Shown here: in pieces, positions 1 to 12,021 of the stretch
Position numbering within the stretch: the stretch's first letter is position 1
Layout: each line of letters starts with the position of its first letter
NCBI RefSeq assembly: GCF_016808335.1
Contig: NC_053150.1
Location: 25,254,538-25,318,537, forward strand
DNA from: Panicum virgatum
Lineage: Eukaryota > Streptophyta > Magnoliopsida > Poales > Poaceae
DNA length: 64,000 nucleotides
Direction of reading: 5' to 3'
Notes under the pieces: model-generated
Told to the model about the DNA's origin: nothing
The model's input: only the letters and a program-made list of their open reading frames with translations
Databases searched by the model: none
Position numbers and translations under genes: made by a program

Positions 1-60
1 GTTTAAAAGTTATCCTTGTTTTACATTCTGGTCCCTGGAATTTTTGGAAATTGCAAAGCA

Positions 61-1530
61 GCCCTTTTCTTCCAACTCCAAGACCTTCTTGACAAGGTCT
101 TTATACGTCCAAGTTCTTCACCCTAGGGATGTCCAGCCCTGTTTGTGAAGAAGAAAGACAATAGCTTGAGGATATGTGTTGATTATCGACCACTCAATGC
201 GGTCACTATTAAAAACAAGTATCCTCTTCCCCGCATTGATATACTGTTTGATCAGTTAGCTGGAGCCAAGGTTTTCTCTAAAATCGATCTTCGTTCTGGC
301 TACCACCAAATAAAGATCAATCCATGTGATATTCCAAAGACTGCTTTCTCGACCAGATATGGACTCTATGAATATCTGGTTATGTCTTTTGGTCTTACCA
401 ACGCCCCGGCATATTTTATGTACCTGATGAATTCAGTCTTCATGCCGGAGCTGGATAAATTCATCGTGGTATTCATTGACGATATTTTGATCTACTCCAA
501 AAATGAAGAAGAGCACGAGCAACATTTGCGTATCGTTCTTCAACGATTACGAGATCATCATCTTTATGCCAAATTCTCCAAGTGTGAATTTTGGCTGGAT
601 AGTGTGAAATTCTTAGGCCATACTATCTCCAGTGATGGTATATCCGTTGATCCAACTAAAGTACAAGAAGTGATGGATTGGGAATCTCCAACTTCAGTTC
701 ATCAAATTCGCAGTTTTCTTGGTTTAGCTGGATACTATCGTCGATTCATCCCTAATTTCTCCAGAATAGCCAAACCTATGACGGAGTTATTAAAGAAGGG
801 AGTGAAGTTTGTTTGGAATGATAAATGTGAAGAAGCCTTTCAAACTCTCAAAGCTCGACTCACTACTGCTCCAGTGTTGGCTACACCGGACAGTACCAAA
901 CCTTTTGATGTCTATTGTGATGCTTCTGGTACAGGACTTGGTTGTGTGCTTATGCAAGACAACCGGGTTATTGCTTATGCATCAAGAGCTCTCCGGAATC
1001 ATGAGAAGAATTATCCAACACATGATCTGGAGTTAGCAGCTATTATTCACGCTCTCAAGCTTTGGAGACATCATCTTATGGGAACTCATTGTAATATTTA
1101 CACTGACCATAAAAGTCTCAAATATATCTTCACCCAAGCTGATCTCAACATGAGACAGAGGCGCTGGCTAGAGTTGATAAAGGATTATGATCTAGAAGTG
1201 CACTATCATCCAGGAAAGGCTAATGTGGTTGCGGATGCACTCAGCCGCAAGTCACAATGCCATTGTCTATCTGTAGAGCCATTCAATGAGACTCTATGCC
1301 AGGAAATGATGAAGTTAAACCTAGAAATGGTACCTCAAGGAAGTTTGAACCATATATCTATTGAGCCTACACTTCATGATAGCATCATCATGGCACAATT
1401 ACATGATGAGGGTATCAAGGTTATCAAGGAAAAGTTATCCCAAGGTGAAGCAAAGTACAAATGTTTCCGAGTGGATCATAGAGGAGTTTTATGGTTTGAA
1501 TCTAGACTCGTTGTACCCAAGGATCATTAA
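61..1530 (+). pseudogene. pol: Reverse transcriptase and RNase H of Ty3/gypsy pol
   Basis: The frame shows the gypsy RT core: the [20 protein letters not shown] block, [12 protein letters not shown], then the catalytic FIDD at 472-483, followed by the thumb region [14 protein letters not shown]. RNase H follows with DASG (catalytic Asp at 919-921), the ELAAI glutamate block and YTDHKSLKY. The N-terminal edge of RT (DLLDK, then a stop at 124-126 where the family has Trp) is readable from about base 61. Translation could only restart at GTG 145, so the long open frame is a remnant rather than a gene with its own start. A stop at 1528-1530 separates it from integrase in the same frame. RT copies the element RNA in virus-like particles. 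Family assignment is secure; activity is not expected. Confidence 0.92.
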
Positions 1531-2440
1531 CTTAGAAAACAAATTCTTGACGAAGCCCATCTATCAAAGTTTTCGATTCATCCGGGTAGTACAAAGATGT
1601 ACCAAGATCTTAAACAAGATTTCTGGTGGACTCGAATGAAAAGAGAGATTGCCAGATATGTTTCTGAGTGTGATATCTGTCAAAGAGTTAAGGCTAGTCA
1701 CTTGAAAGTAGCTAGTACTCTCCAACCTTTGCCCATTCCATTCTGGAAATGGGAGGACATCAGTATGGATTTTATTGTCGGTTTACCCAACACTTCGCAG
1801 AAGCATGATTCTATTTGGGTAATCGTTGATAGACTCACCAAGACCGCTCATTTTATTCCAGTGCATACAACTTATTCTGCTAAGAGGTATGCAGAGATTT
1901 ATCTCGATCAGATAGTCCGTTTGCATGGAGTTCCAAAGACGATCATTTCTGATCGTGGGGCTCAGTTTATTGCACGTTTCTGGGAGCAATTGCAAGAATC
2001 CCTTGGAACCAAATTGATTCGTAGCTCAGCTTATCATCCACAAACAGATGGGCAAACTGAACGAATCAATCAAATCCTTGAAGACATGTTGAGAGCATGT
2101 GCTATTCAATATGGCAAGAACTGGGACAAATGCCTAGCACTAGCTGAATTCTCTTACAATAACAGTTATCAATCCAGCTTGCAAATGGCACCATTTGAAG
2201 CATTGTATGGTCGAAGGTGTCGAACTCCTTTGAGTTGGTCACAAGCTAGAGAACGCAAAATTTTTGGGCCAGATTTAGTCTCTAAGGCAGAGGAGAAAGT
2301 CAAAGTTATCTAGACTAATCTTAAAGCAGCCCAATCAAGACAGAAAAGTTATGTAGACAAAAGAAGAGATCCTTTACAATTCGAGGTAGGGGATTTCGTA
2401 TATTTGCAAGTATCTCCTACTAGAGGTGGTTCTGCCACAG
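1531..2440 (+). pseudogene. pol: Integrase of Ty3/gypsy pol, C-terminus truncated
   Basis: Same frame as the RT, resuming after the stop at 1528. It starts with the HHCC zinc-binding domain (HLSKFSIHPG, later CDICQRVK). The catalytic core follows with MDFIVGLP (first Asp), SDRGAQF (second Asp) and HPQTDGQTERINQ (Glu), so the D,D-E triad is visible. ALYGRRCRTPLSW and FEVGDFVYLQVSP mark the start of the C-terminal domain. A stop at 2311-2313 lies before that domain, and the frame is lost around 2420-2450 at the junction with the next LTR. Any chromodomain would lie beyond the break and cannot be seen. Integrase joins element cDNA to host DNA; this copy is dead. Confidence 0.92.
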
Positions 2441-5400
2441 TAGAACTTTAAGCAAACTTCAAGATTGGTCATAATAATGTTGCTCTTATTACTCTATGTG
2501 GCAAAGGGATCAAGCAGTCCCAAACCGTGAGAAGCGAACGATACGAAACGAATTTGTTAACCTGGCCAAGCAGACCTAACACACATGTTTGGAACACCAT
2601 CGGGTCATCCCCAAACAACCATTTACCTTTCATTCCGGCTTGTGGATAGGGTCACTCTCCCCGACTACAGGGCACCAACTTCCTCCCTGCAGCCACGGTG
2701 TTGCGCAACATAAACATAAATAAAACCTATTTCTAAGAGAGAGTGAAAGGTATATCCACTTCCCGATCCGATCGGCTACTAGGCTTACCGCGTACCATAT
2801 TTACGGCATGTGGCTAGTACGTTCAAAAACTTAACCACCGCTACCACACACTGCGACCTTAGCAAATTTCATCAACACAGATGGGCTCTCAAACAAGGTC
2901 ATGATATCATGCATGACCCCGTCCGTCGTCCTTATATTGATAGCAGAAAGTAAACAAGCAACTCCTATAGAGCTCGCGAGTGATAGGCAATCACTCGACT
3001 TTCACCGGTCCTATAAGCATAGCAAATACTCGGACTCAAGTCTAGTGTTCAGTGCATAGGTTCCTAGGATTATCTATAGTTTCAATTCAAATCCTAAGAA
3101 CTGTAAATGCACAAGTAATAATAACAATAAGTTGCATAATTTGAAACAATGGGTCATGTCCGGGGCTTGCCTTCTTGGTAGTTGCTAGCTAACACAGCCT
3201 TGGGCTCTTTCGAACTTTGGTCCGGGGCTTCAGTTAGTTCAGCAGCGTTCACCTGGGCTTCTGGATCAACTCCGTCAGACTCCGGGATCAGCTCGTACGT
3301 CCCGTCCGCTAGAATAGTCGTATCTATATGAGATGCAAAAGATGAAATGATAAACACACTCATATCACGATAAAGTTGTAGTCTACCAAAAAGCAAACAT
3401 TCGTATCACATGGGCAATCATTTATAGAGTAGTTAATTAACATTTCTAACTACACAAGGCATCATGATCAACAGCACAAAAGAAGCTTACTAACTTCATA
3501 AACAAATTGTAGTGGTTTCCTATAGCAAGTAAATCATGGTTTGCTAATAAATCAACCACTCAGCACACATTCAGTAGTAAATTCAGAAAAAAATTCATAA
3601 AACAAAAGGTAAACAGAGAAAGCTATGCTGCAAATTTCATGCCAAAACTTGTAGCCAATTATCCAGAACAATTCATGTATTCAGACAACTCCTAGAAAAT
3701 GATTGAATTCTTCCGATTAAACCAAAGCAAAATAGAAGTTAGAAATTTAACAGAAGTTCTACACATAGCTAGATTAGCTACTGTAAAATTTTCAGGATTT
3801 ATTCTGCTCAGAATTAATTCTGAGAAAATAAACAAAACTGACAGCAATCTAACAAGATTCATTTTTATCTTCTGTTCTAGTCATGTACTGGTCTTCAATT
3901 TTTACGGACAATAACATATGACTAAAAAAGGCTCCACAAAAATTTTCAGGATTTTATATATAAGGAAACTAATTATCATTATTAAAGCTCACTTAACAAG
4001 CATTAAATCAAATAAATACTTAAACAGATCAAAAATTTCCCAACCTTGGGCAACAGTACTGATTTAGCAACTTGTGATCATGGAAAAAGTTTCACACACA
4101 GAACTTTAGTATTTCAACCAGTACAAATAAATTAGGAACACTAGTATATAAAAGAATCTAGAAATTTTGACCTAGCTAATGATGTCAAAAAGGTTTCAAC
4201 TTTTTACCAGAGGCTAACAACACTGAATCAAACAAGCTGGCAAAAATCACATACAGGTAATGAGTATAACTCATGGAACAAATAAATCCTATTATTTCTA
4301 TTCTATTTCTTGGATTAAAATACAGACCAGAACTGAAACTATGCATGTAACAAACTTTGTAGACCTTTTAACAAGGATTCCAAAACATTTGGATTCACAT
4401 TTTTCTGAATTTTCTACGAATTTCTAGACATTTTCAAATTTCACAGCAAGAAATAAAGAAAACTTAAAGAAGCTTTACAGAATAGCCCCTAGATTTAGCA
4501 CAAAACACCCTGGAACTTTTGTTTCTTTTCAAACGAGGCCCCTGGCCGTGGTCAGAGAGGAGGAGCGGGGGTTGACTGGCCAAATCCGGTGATCCTGGTC
4601 GCCGGCGGCAAGGGTGAAGGGGCTCGGGAGGTTCAGGGCTTCACGTACTACCTTCTGGTGGGTTTGGGTCAAGGAGGAAGCAGCCGGAGCTAGGGCGTTG
4701 ACGGCGAACAGCGGCGGCGGAGCTCGGGCTACGGTGGCGGGGTGGCTCCGGTGGAGATTGGGCAAGGAGGAGGGGTCGGGGAGCTGCGCGGGCCCACGGT
4801 GGAGCTTGCTAGGGGGTCAGCGCGGGCGGAGGAGGGCTGTAGTGGCGGTTCCGCGGCGGCGTTGAGCTCGCCGGGGTTGCGGGTGGACGGCGGCGGCGTT
4901 CTGGGGTCTGGGGGCTAGGAGATCGCGAAAGAGCGAAGGGAACGGCTTGCTGGGGTACTTGTTGTGCTCATGCGCGCGCGAGTTGGGGTCTTGGGGTGCT
5001 GCAGCGAGCCAGCCACGACGGTGGCGAGGTGGCGGCCGGCGGGCGGTTCTGGGTGCGTGGCAAGACAGGGGAAGCTCCAGCGCGAGGGTAGAGGGCAGTG
5101 GAGGAGGTCGGGCGCGATGCGTGGGAGGCCAGCGCAAGCAGGAGGTGGCCTCTGGCCGGCTCCACGGCGGCGGCTGCAGAGGAAGCAGGGGAGCAGGCTG
5201 GAGGAAGGAGAGAGTGGATCTGTTTGCAATTTCAGAAATTTCAGGGATCTTACTGTAAACCAGCAATTACTTTTAATCTAGGGATCAAATGAAAAAGTGC
5301 CCAACATAAAAGTTGTTCAACTTTTCAAGATCTACAACTTTGATGTTGTGCAAAAATTGATTTGACCAAACGTTAAAGAGTTGTTTTTGAAAACATAAGA

Positions 5401-5693
5401 GGTATTTTGAATTCAAAGGACTTTTGTCTTTTCCCTTGCAAATTCAACTCAAATGTAGACTAAAAAGTAAGATTTTCTGCAAAGAAATGATTACACTAAA
5501 TTTTGCAAATAAACCCTCCACAAAAGTAATATTTGCTCTTCCTATTCAAATTAAGTTATAGAAAAGACCTTGTATAAAATCATAATTAAACATATAACCT
5601 TTTATAATTAGAAAAAGATCATTTTCAAGCAAATTAAGCACATGATGCATAAAATAAATACACAACTACTGAGCGAACACCTACGGTGTCACA
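2441..5693 (-). mobile_element. Truncated large gypsy LTR (Tekay-like, A-family relative)
   Basis: The right edge reads GGTGTCACA in the plus sense, i.e. the minus-strand LTR start TGTGACACC shared with the LTRs at 12022, 24940 and 55782. The copia frame resumes immediately at 5694. Internally it has a GC-rich block at about 4540-5220, an AT-rich block, and on the minus strand the conserved small coding cassette. The left end, which should be the LTR 3' end (TGTGG in plus sense), is missing: the copy fades near 2441 and about 0.75 kb of LTR is lost at the junction with gypsy pol. It is either a truncated solo LTR or the remnant of a deleted element. Short ORFs in the GC-rich block overlap in several frames and are not convincing genes. 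Confidence 0.75.
3171..3323 (-). other. Conserved LTR coding cassette, putative exon 2 (YELIP type)
   Basis: On the minus strand, CTCATATAG precedes a 153-nt open block that encodes ADGTYELIPES and ends EG at GAAG|GCAAGC. Length is a multiple of three. The same layout (TAG before, GAAG|GC after, YELVP motif) recurs in the LTRs at 8434, 13461, 27821, 36413 and 58585. The partner exon with LPPGW is absent here because the LTR is truncated. Splicing is inferred; the peptide has no family I can name. Confidence 0.45.
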
Positions 5694-6245
5694 GTTCTTC
5701 CTCCAGGACCCATGTTGAGGGCGGTGGTGAGGTGACTTCACCTCAGCGAGTACACCACCGAGCCCTGCGGGATCATCCTCTAGAGAGGATACTCGGGGAC
5801 CATCACCGAGTAGTTCAGACGCGGTCGAAGGTTACCTCTATCGCTTTCTATGCTCACTCTGCGTTTGTAGCCACCTTTGAGCCCAAAGATGTTGGACATG
5901 CTGTATCTGATTCTAACTGGGTCAATGCCATGCATGAGGAGCTAGAAAACTTTGAGCGAAACCAAGTCTGGGTTCTTGTAAAGCCTCCACCAGATTGCCA
6001 CCCTATAGGTACCAAATGGGTTTTCAAGAACAAATAGGGTGAGGATGGGTTGGTTGTGAGAAACAAGGCTAGGTTAGTAGCTCAGGGTTACAGCCAGCAG
6101 GAGGGGATAGATTATGAGGAGACCTTTGCTCCTGTAGCTCATTTAGAGGCCATCCGGATCTTCTTAGCTTTTGCAGCTTCGAAGGGCTTTAAGTTATACC
6201 AGATGGATGTTAAGAGTGCCTTTTTGGATGGGTTTATAGAGGAGG
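5694..6245 (+). pseudogene. pol: Copia reverse transcriptase, N-terminal part
   Basis: The frame encodes the usual lead-in to copia RT (NWVNAMHEELENFERNQVW, then GTKWVFKNK) and, after a stop near 6036, [24 protein letters not shown] and [12 protein letters not shown]. These are fingers and palm blocks of Ty1/copia RT up to the first catalytic Asp (MDVKSAFL). The frame stops at GAGGAGG, where the solo LTR at 6246 begins, and resumes in register at 9548. Upstream, coding sequence begins abruptly after the LTR boundary at 5693. Confidence 0.88.
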
Positions 6246-7364
6246 TGTAACACCCTAATTTAAATTTCAGCATTTAATAATAAATTTAATTGGTTTACTT
6301 AATTTTCTAAGGTTTTATATGCTTAGTCTTGCATTTAATCTAATTTTTGTTTCATAAGTAATTAAAATTTTTTTAGGATAAATATGTTTGTGCATTCATG
6401 CTGGTGCATGGTTTTATTTTGGTTGAGTGCATAGGGTTTGAATTCAAACTTGTGTTTGAATTCAATTAGTTTGAGTGTGTTTGGAAAAGAAAACTGGAAT
6501 GAAATAGGAAAAGAAGAAACCAAACCCAACCCAGCCCAACAACCCCAAACCAGTCCGACCCAACCCCTTTCATGCGGGCCCAGCTTTCCCTCTCCCTCTC
6601 CCCGCGGCCCGTTCTCTCCTCGGCGCTAGCCCAGCGGCCCACGTGCGCGCCCTCCTCCCTCCCTAGCCCAGTAGACCAGCACCGCGGCCCACACTCCCGA
6701 GCTCGGCCCAACTGGCGCTCGCTGCGTCCCTCACTGACGCGCTGGCCCCACAGGTCAGACCCTTCTTCCCCGCCGTGACGCCCGTTCGCGCAGCTCCGCT
6801 CCGTAGCATCGCGACCCCAACCCTGCAGACCCTCTGGTCAGCACCGCCACACCCTTTCCTTCTAGAGGCCGCAATCCCAGAAGCCCGGGATCGCGCCGGG
6901 TGGTTGCGATCCGCAGAATCAGCAAACAAGCTCCAGCGAGATCGCCGGTGCCCACCTACCATCACCCTGCACCGTGATCCTCGGACTCCTTCCTTTAAAT
7001 GCACCCCCACGGCCTCCCTTGCACTCCACTTGCCACTTCAGCGCCGCCACGAGCCCGAGATCCACCCTGCCGCTCTGCTCCGCCGCGCAGACCTCCCTGC
7101 GCCGCCGTAGACCGGCCAAGCCACCGCCTCCCAGGCCCTACCAAGCACCGCAGAAGCCCCGCATCGACGTCAGGGACACCGCCAAACCTCTCGAGGTCGA
7201 GTGCAGCCTCCCCAGCACCGGATTTCTCCCCCGACACCACCGCCGCAGGTGAGCTCGATTCTGAGCGATTCCTCACCGCCGGCCATCTCCGAGACTCCCT
7301 GACCCCCGTAACACCTTCGCAGCACGTCGCCGCACCTTCCCGTGGAGATCCGAAGCCCGGAGGA

Positions 7365-7380
7365 CCCCCCCCCCCCCCCC
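7365..7380. repeat. Homopolymer C16
   Basis: Sixteen consecutive C residues within the GC-rich part of the solo LTR. It may be a real mononucleotide repeat or a spot of lower sequence accuracy. Confidence 0.9.
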
Positions 7381-8433
7381 GCAGAGCCCGGACCACGAAT
7401 GCAGCACCGAGCTCCGTCGCCGGACCTCGTCGCCGACCACCCTGTGCAGCAGCTCCAGGCACCACGAGCCCTCGGTGAGCACTAGCCCACTTACTTGGTC
7501 CTTTTGCGCTAGAATTTGTAGGCTGTAGCCTATCCCCGCGGTCGCAACGCCGTTCACCGGCTTTCCGCCGCCGCACGTGCCACTGCTCCGCCATGGCAAG
7601 CCCCTGCAGTGCCACTCAGCCCCGCACGACCCCGAGTCCAGGTTGCACGAACCCCACACTTGCTGCACGACCCTTTTGCGCTCGGAGTTGATCTCCAGCG
7701 TGACACAGACAAGCACGCCGGCGAACTCCGTAGCCGTAGCGCCGCCTCCACCACCGAACTCCATGCTTTGATGATCCCCGACCTGCGCATGCTGCTCCTG
7801 TGAGTTACACAAGCCACACATAACCTTTCCGGCCAGAATCCACCTCATTTCGAGCCCGGGAATGCCGGATTTGGCCAACTCCGATGCTGCTCCGCCGCGG
7901 GAGCTCTGCTCCGGCGACTCGCGCCGCCGCCCCGCGCGGAATAGATCAAGATCAAGTCAACCGAGGGGATACCGGTCAGCGCCTGGCGTTCTTGCAAAAG
8001 AGACCCTGGGTTTCCCTGGAATCAACCCGCGGTCCAGTTAGTTCAAATTTAATTCCAACCAGGCCCAGTTTTTAGCACTTAGACCCCTGAGCTTTTTAGA
8101 TTTCGAACCCGCAGTCCAGACCTGCGTTTTCACGCGCTAGCCCTTAGAACTAAGGTTTAATTATGTTTAGGTCCTCAGTTTTTGCACAGAACCCCTAGAA
8201 CTTTCAGTTTTCTCACAGTTTAGCCCCTGGAACTTGTTTTAGCCCTAGATTTTGCATTTTAACTCCGTTTTAGGTGGTTTTTGTGCTCATGTGATCGTAG
8301 TAATGCATAGAATAGTCCTAGCTTAGTTTTGTTTGCTGTTTTTATGTATTGTTGTAATGTTTCTTAGTGTTTGCTCTTGTTTGCTTGTATGTTTATGTTG
8401 TTGCCTTGTTTTTGGCCATGTGTTCGTGAGTAG

Positions 8434-8523
8434 ATGTTGAGCTACCGGAGGAGCATCAGTACCAGTACCTGGAGCAGCCACCATCTACAGAGCAGTTTGA
8501 GCAGCAGGAACAGTTTGAGGAAG
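8434..8523 (+). other. Conserved LTR coding cassette in the solo LTR, putative exon
   Basis: GTGAGTAG precedes a 90-nt open block (VELPEEHQYQYLEQPP, then Gln/Glu-rich, ending EEG) that closes with GAGGAAG|GCAAGT, a textbook GC-type 5' splice site. Length is a multiple of three and the phase matches the cassettes at 3171, 13461 and 58585, although the peptide is strongly diverged (VELP instead of YELVP). I find no LPPGW partner exon downstream in this LTR. Possible upstream donors are CAG|GTGAGC at 7247-7249 and CTCG|GTGAGC near 7475. Confidence 0.4.
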
Positions 8524-9547
8524 GCAAGTATAACATGAAGAACACCTATTACCTTTAAATACATTTTCATACTGCATTTTAATATTGTATGCCTATAAGG
8601 ATTTCCTAGCCACTTTATATCCTTTATATATATCCCTTGGGTTGCATTTTGGTTAGTTGTGCTAGGTTGCTGTGCTCTCACACATAATGGTCCTTTGCAA
8701 TTAATTTAATTAATGGTATATGCAACTTAATTCTGAGAGTAACCCTCTGTGTTCTGTGCTTGAGTGGCTCACATCTCGTTAAAATTGGTTTTTCTAGAAA
8801 CATGGTTTAGGGGGCCAGCACGGTGCTTAGTGCTTGGTTGGCCACTCTCCATAAGGACCGGTTCATAGAGCGATAACCTGGGACAACAACGGTACCACAA
8901 GACTGGAATGGGACGGTCTTGGCTTACTAATGAGGTCTTTTTGGTATGGAGTAACTTACCTGCGGGGCAAAGGGTGGTAAGCTTCAATGGTCCCTGCTCC
9001 TCCGGCTTGGTCTGTGCTACGTGTCTTGTACCCCCGTGAGGTGGGCCCTATCGTCGTTGATCTAACTCTTTGCGGTTACGCCTTACCAACGAGATTCTTT
9101 GTAACAGCCTCGTAGTGTGTTTGCTAGTCATCTCACCTAAGGAAGTGTGATGAACAACTAGCGTAGCTTATGACTTGTGGGTAAAGATGTGCAACCTCTG
9201 CAGAGTGTAAAACTGGTATACTAGCCGTGCTCATGGTCATGAGCGGCCCAGATCCTCCTTTTGATTACTGGGTTATCTTCCTTTGATTAGGGGGGCTCCC
9301 CGGGTGGCTTGGTTTGGTTTGGTTATCAGTAGTTCATAATTAAATTTGATTAATTACTATGTAACTGGGTTTATGGTAATTCACCAACTTGTAGTAATTA
9401 GCCTTAATAAAACTTTGCCAAGACTTAAAAGCTAATGCAGTTGAGTCAGCCAACCTTAGAGCCTGGCATTGATCCTGGCACGTGTGACTTGATCCTGGCA
9501 CGTATATGATTGCTTGGTTTATTTTCTTTTATAAACCGGGTGTTACA

Positions 9548-10712
9548 GGAGGAGGTCTATGTGAAGCAGCATCCTGGCTTTGAGAGTCCTAAGTTTCCAG
9601 ACTGAGTCTTCATGCTTCAAAAGGCTTTGTATGGTCTAAAACAAGCCCCTAGAGCCTGGTATGCGAGGTTGAGAGCCTTTTTGCTTAAGCAGGGGTTTGT
9701 CATGGGATCGGTAGATAAGACATTGTTTCACCTCAGGCGTGGCGCTAATTTTCTGTTGGTTCAGATTTACGTGGATGATATTATCTTTGGTGGCTCCTCT
9801 CACTCTCTTGTTTCTAGTTTTTCTGATGACATAAGCAGGGAGTTTGAGATGTCTATGATGGGTGAGCTCCAGTTCTTCCTCGGGTTGCACATCAAGCAAA
9901 CCCGAGATGGCACCTTCGTCCACCAGGCAAAATACACCAAGGACATGCTCAAGAAGTTCAACTTCGGGGACCTCAGTCCCATGCCAACTCCTATGGGTAC
10001 TTCTACGGCGCTGGATGAGGACACTGAAGGTGTTGCTGTGGACCAGAAGGAGTACAGGAGCATGATTGGCTCGCTCCTGTACTTGACGGCCACCAGACCC
10101 GACATCCAGTTCGCGGTCTGTCTCTGCTCGAGGTTCCAGGCTTCTCCGCGCACTTCTCACAGGAACGCTGTGAAGAGGATTTTCAGGTACCTCCGCTACA
10201 CTCCAGAGTTTGGCCTTTGGTACTCTTCTTCCTCTTCTCTTGCATTGGTTGGCTTTTCTAATACTGACCATGGTGGGTGTCGGATTGATCGCAAGTCGAC
10301 TTCAGGCACCTGCCAGTTTCTTGGACCTTCTCTTGTGTCTTGGTCTGCCCGCAAGCAAACTAGCGTAGCTCTTTCCACCACAGAAGCCGAATACATTGCT
10401 GCTGCTAGTTGCCGCTCCCAGATCCTTTGGATAAGACACACTCTCAGTGATTATGGCCTAACCTATGGCAGAGTTCCTATTTTCATTGACAGCACCTCAG
10501 CCATAAGCTTAGCCTAGAACCCCATCCTACACTCTCGCTCCAAGCATATAGACATGAGGTTCCATTTCCTGAGAGATCACTATGAGAAGGGCAATGTCAA
10601 GTTGACCCATGTATCCACTGATAATCAAGTAGCCGACATCCTGACCAAGCCCCTAGAACAAGCCACCTATGCTCGCTTGTAGGGAGAGCTTGGCGTGTGC
10701 TACCCATTTTGA
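9548..10712 (+). pseudogene. pol: Copia reverse transcriptase C-terminus and RNase H
   Basis: Continues the RT frame after the solo LTR: YVKQHPGFESP, LQKALYGLKQAPRAWY, the catalytic YVDD at 9768-9779, then LQFFLGLHIKQ. RNase H has GYSD-equivalent GFSNTDHGG, CQFLGPSLVSW, STTEAEYIAA and, after a stop at 10514-10516, the conserved tail with HFLRDH and ADILTKPLEQ. In-frame stops at about 9603, 10514 and 10679 show it is inactive. The tail ends GELGVCYPF with TGA at 10710-10712. RT copies the RNA and RNase H removes the template. Confidence 0.92.
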
Positions 10713-11700
10713 GTTGGGTAGTTGTTTCTGTAGTTTAGGATTTGTTTTCCTTTCTTCTTTGCTTTTTCTTTCATTTTTGTGTACATACCATTTTGCATAG
10801 CATCTGCTCATATGCATTACACTTGCACTAGCTTCTCATGTATGATATTTGCATTTGCTTGTGCCTTGTGCTATGCTATGAGTTGTATATATACTTTGAC
10901 CATGTGTAGCTAGCTCCTTTGAATATGTTGTATATTGGCTCTGAGCTTAGCTATTTTATTCTTTGAAAATCATAAAACATGGTCACGTTCAGGATCTGCT
11001 ACTAGCATGTGTAGGCTTGTATGCTTATGCTATCTTGTTTCATGCTTAGTGGCTAGGTCCTTTGCTCTCATATGCAACAAGATGCCCTCTTTTGCCTCAT
11101 GTTTTTTTTTGCAAACTCAAACAGTTGGTGTGTTATAATTGGTATTCAATTTCAAAAATCCAACATTTGGTATATCATGCTTTGCTCTGAGTGAAAAGAT
11201 CCAGGTGGGATTGCTTGCACCACTGATCTTGTACCGAGATTGCTTGTCTAGAGAACTTGGACAAGGCTGTGGATGACTGAGAGTGTTATCTTAAGCTTCT
11301 GATGGTCCTTGACCTAGGCTTGGAACATTCTCTAAGTTAAGCACTTACAAGTTTTCAACCCCTGGCACCACTTCTTCTTGTTAAAAATTTAAGAGTTTTC
11401 AGTTGCTTGAGTGGCAGTTGCTGTGATATGCCTTGGATAGCTCACCTGTATGTTCTTGCTAGCACTAACATACCTGTTTACCTTCTAGTATGCTAGGTCC
11501 TTTATGGTGATGCTTTTTCTTTTACAAATGAAAAATGCTTGCTCATGATCTGTATAGATATATTCTTATGAGCTTCTCCATGCATTGTCTTTGTATATGC
11601 ACCCTCATATGCTGTGCTATGTCGACCCTTGCAAATGCTCTTGTTCTATAGCTGGGAGCTTTTTAGGCACGCATGCATTGCACTTCATGGCATATTTCCA
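10713..11700 (+). other. Post-pol region of the copia element, no supported gene
   Basis: T-rich sequence between the RNase H stop and the GGGGGAG cluster. Some Sireviruses encode an envelope-like ORF here. I see only short frames broken by stops and no transmembrane or coiled-coil pattern that I would call. It is most likely decayed or noncoding 3' sequence. Confidence 0.6.
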
Positions 11701-11856
11701 GGGGGAGCATCTAGACAGGGGGAGGTACCTTGGTGTGTGCTTTGTCAACAAGGGGGAGAGATTGTTGTTTGGTCTCAGGGGGAGAGATCTAGTTTTTGAG
11801 TATACACACATCGGGGGAGAGTTGCATAGTGAGGGGGAGCTGCATTTCAGGGGGAG
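11701..11856 (+). repeat. Cluster of seven PPT-like GGGGGAG motifs
   Basis: GGGGGAG occurs at 11701, 11718, 11752, 11778, 11813, 11833 and 11850, an eighth copy being the final PPT at 16508. Repeated PPT-like motifs between pol and the 3' LTR are known for Sireviruses. They may provide extra plus-strand primers; that role is inference here. Confidence 0.85.
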
Positions 11857-12021
11857 TTTTGAGCTTTTCATGCTCTTTGCTGGTTGCGTTGAGCTTTGCT
11901 TCTTTCTGGAGGGACCAGCTTTGCACATGCTTGGCTGTGTTGAGCCTCGCCTCTTTCTTGAGGGGTCAAGCATGTTTTGGAGTCAGTGCGTCGAGCCGTT
12001 GCCCTTGTCTTGGGGGCTGAC
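11857..12021 (+). other. Copia 3' noncoding sequence ending at target duplication
   Basis: Continuation of the copia 3' region. Bases 12017-12021 (CTGAC) are the left target duplication of the solo LTR that follows. No gene is supported. Confidence 0.6.

Larger units (their letters stand above)
1..2440 (+). mobile_element. Ty3/gypsy (Tekay/Del-like chromovirus) pol fragment, truncated at both ends
   Basis: One reading frame (frame 1) carries RT, RNase H and integrase in the gypsy order, broken by three in-frame stops at 124, 1528 and 2311. The left side runs into the window edge, and bases 1-60 do not give a recognisable continuation of RT. The right side stops near 2440, shortly after the integrase C-terminal region, where sequence of an unrelated minus-strand LTR begins. 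No LTR, gag or protease of this copy is visible. The integrase is the intact relative of the decayed integrase inside the element at 24940-37996, so both probably belong to one broad Tekay/Del family. Confidence 0.9.
6246..9547 (+). mobile_element. Solo gypsy-type LTR with perfect 5-bp target duplication
   Basis: The insert begins TGTAACACCC and ends GGGTGTTACA, a 10-bp terminal inverted repeat ending in TG..CA. It is flanked by GGAGG at 6241-6245 and 9548-9552. The copia RT frame is interrupted exactly at this point and continues on the other side. There is no primer site, PPT or coding domain between the ends, so it is a solo LTR of 3302 bp. It contains a GC-rich block (about 6540-7960, with a C16 run at 7365-7380) followed by an AT-rich part, the same architecture as the other large LTRs here. 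Small ORFs in the GC-rich block overlap in all frames and are not supported as genes. Confidence 0.93.

Noticed and set aside
6572..7878. Several ORFs of 60-206 codons in both strands
   Set aside because: All are within the GC-rich block of the solo LTR 6246-9547 and no frame is clearly favoured.
9636..10271. Minus-strand ORF of 211 codons
   Set aside because: Antisense shadow of copia RT and RNase H.
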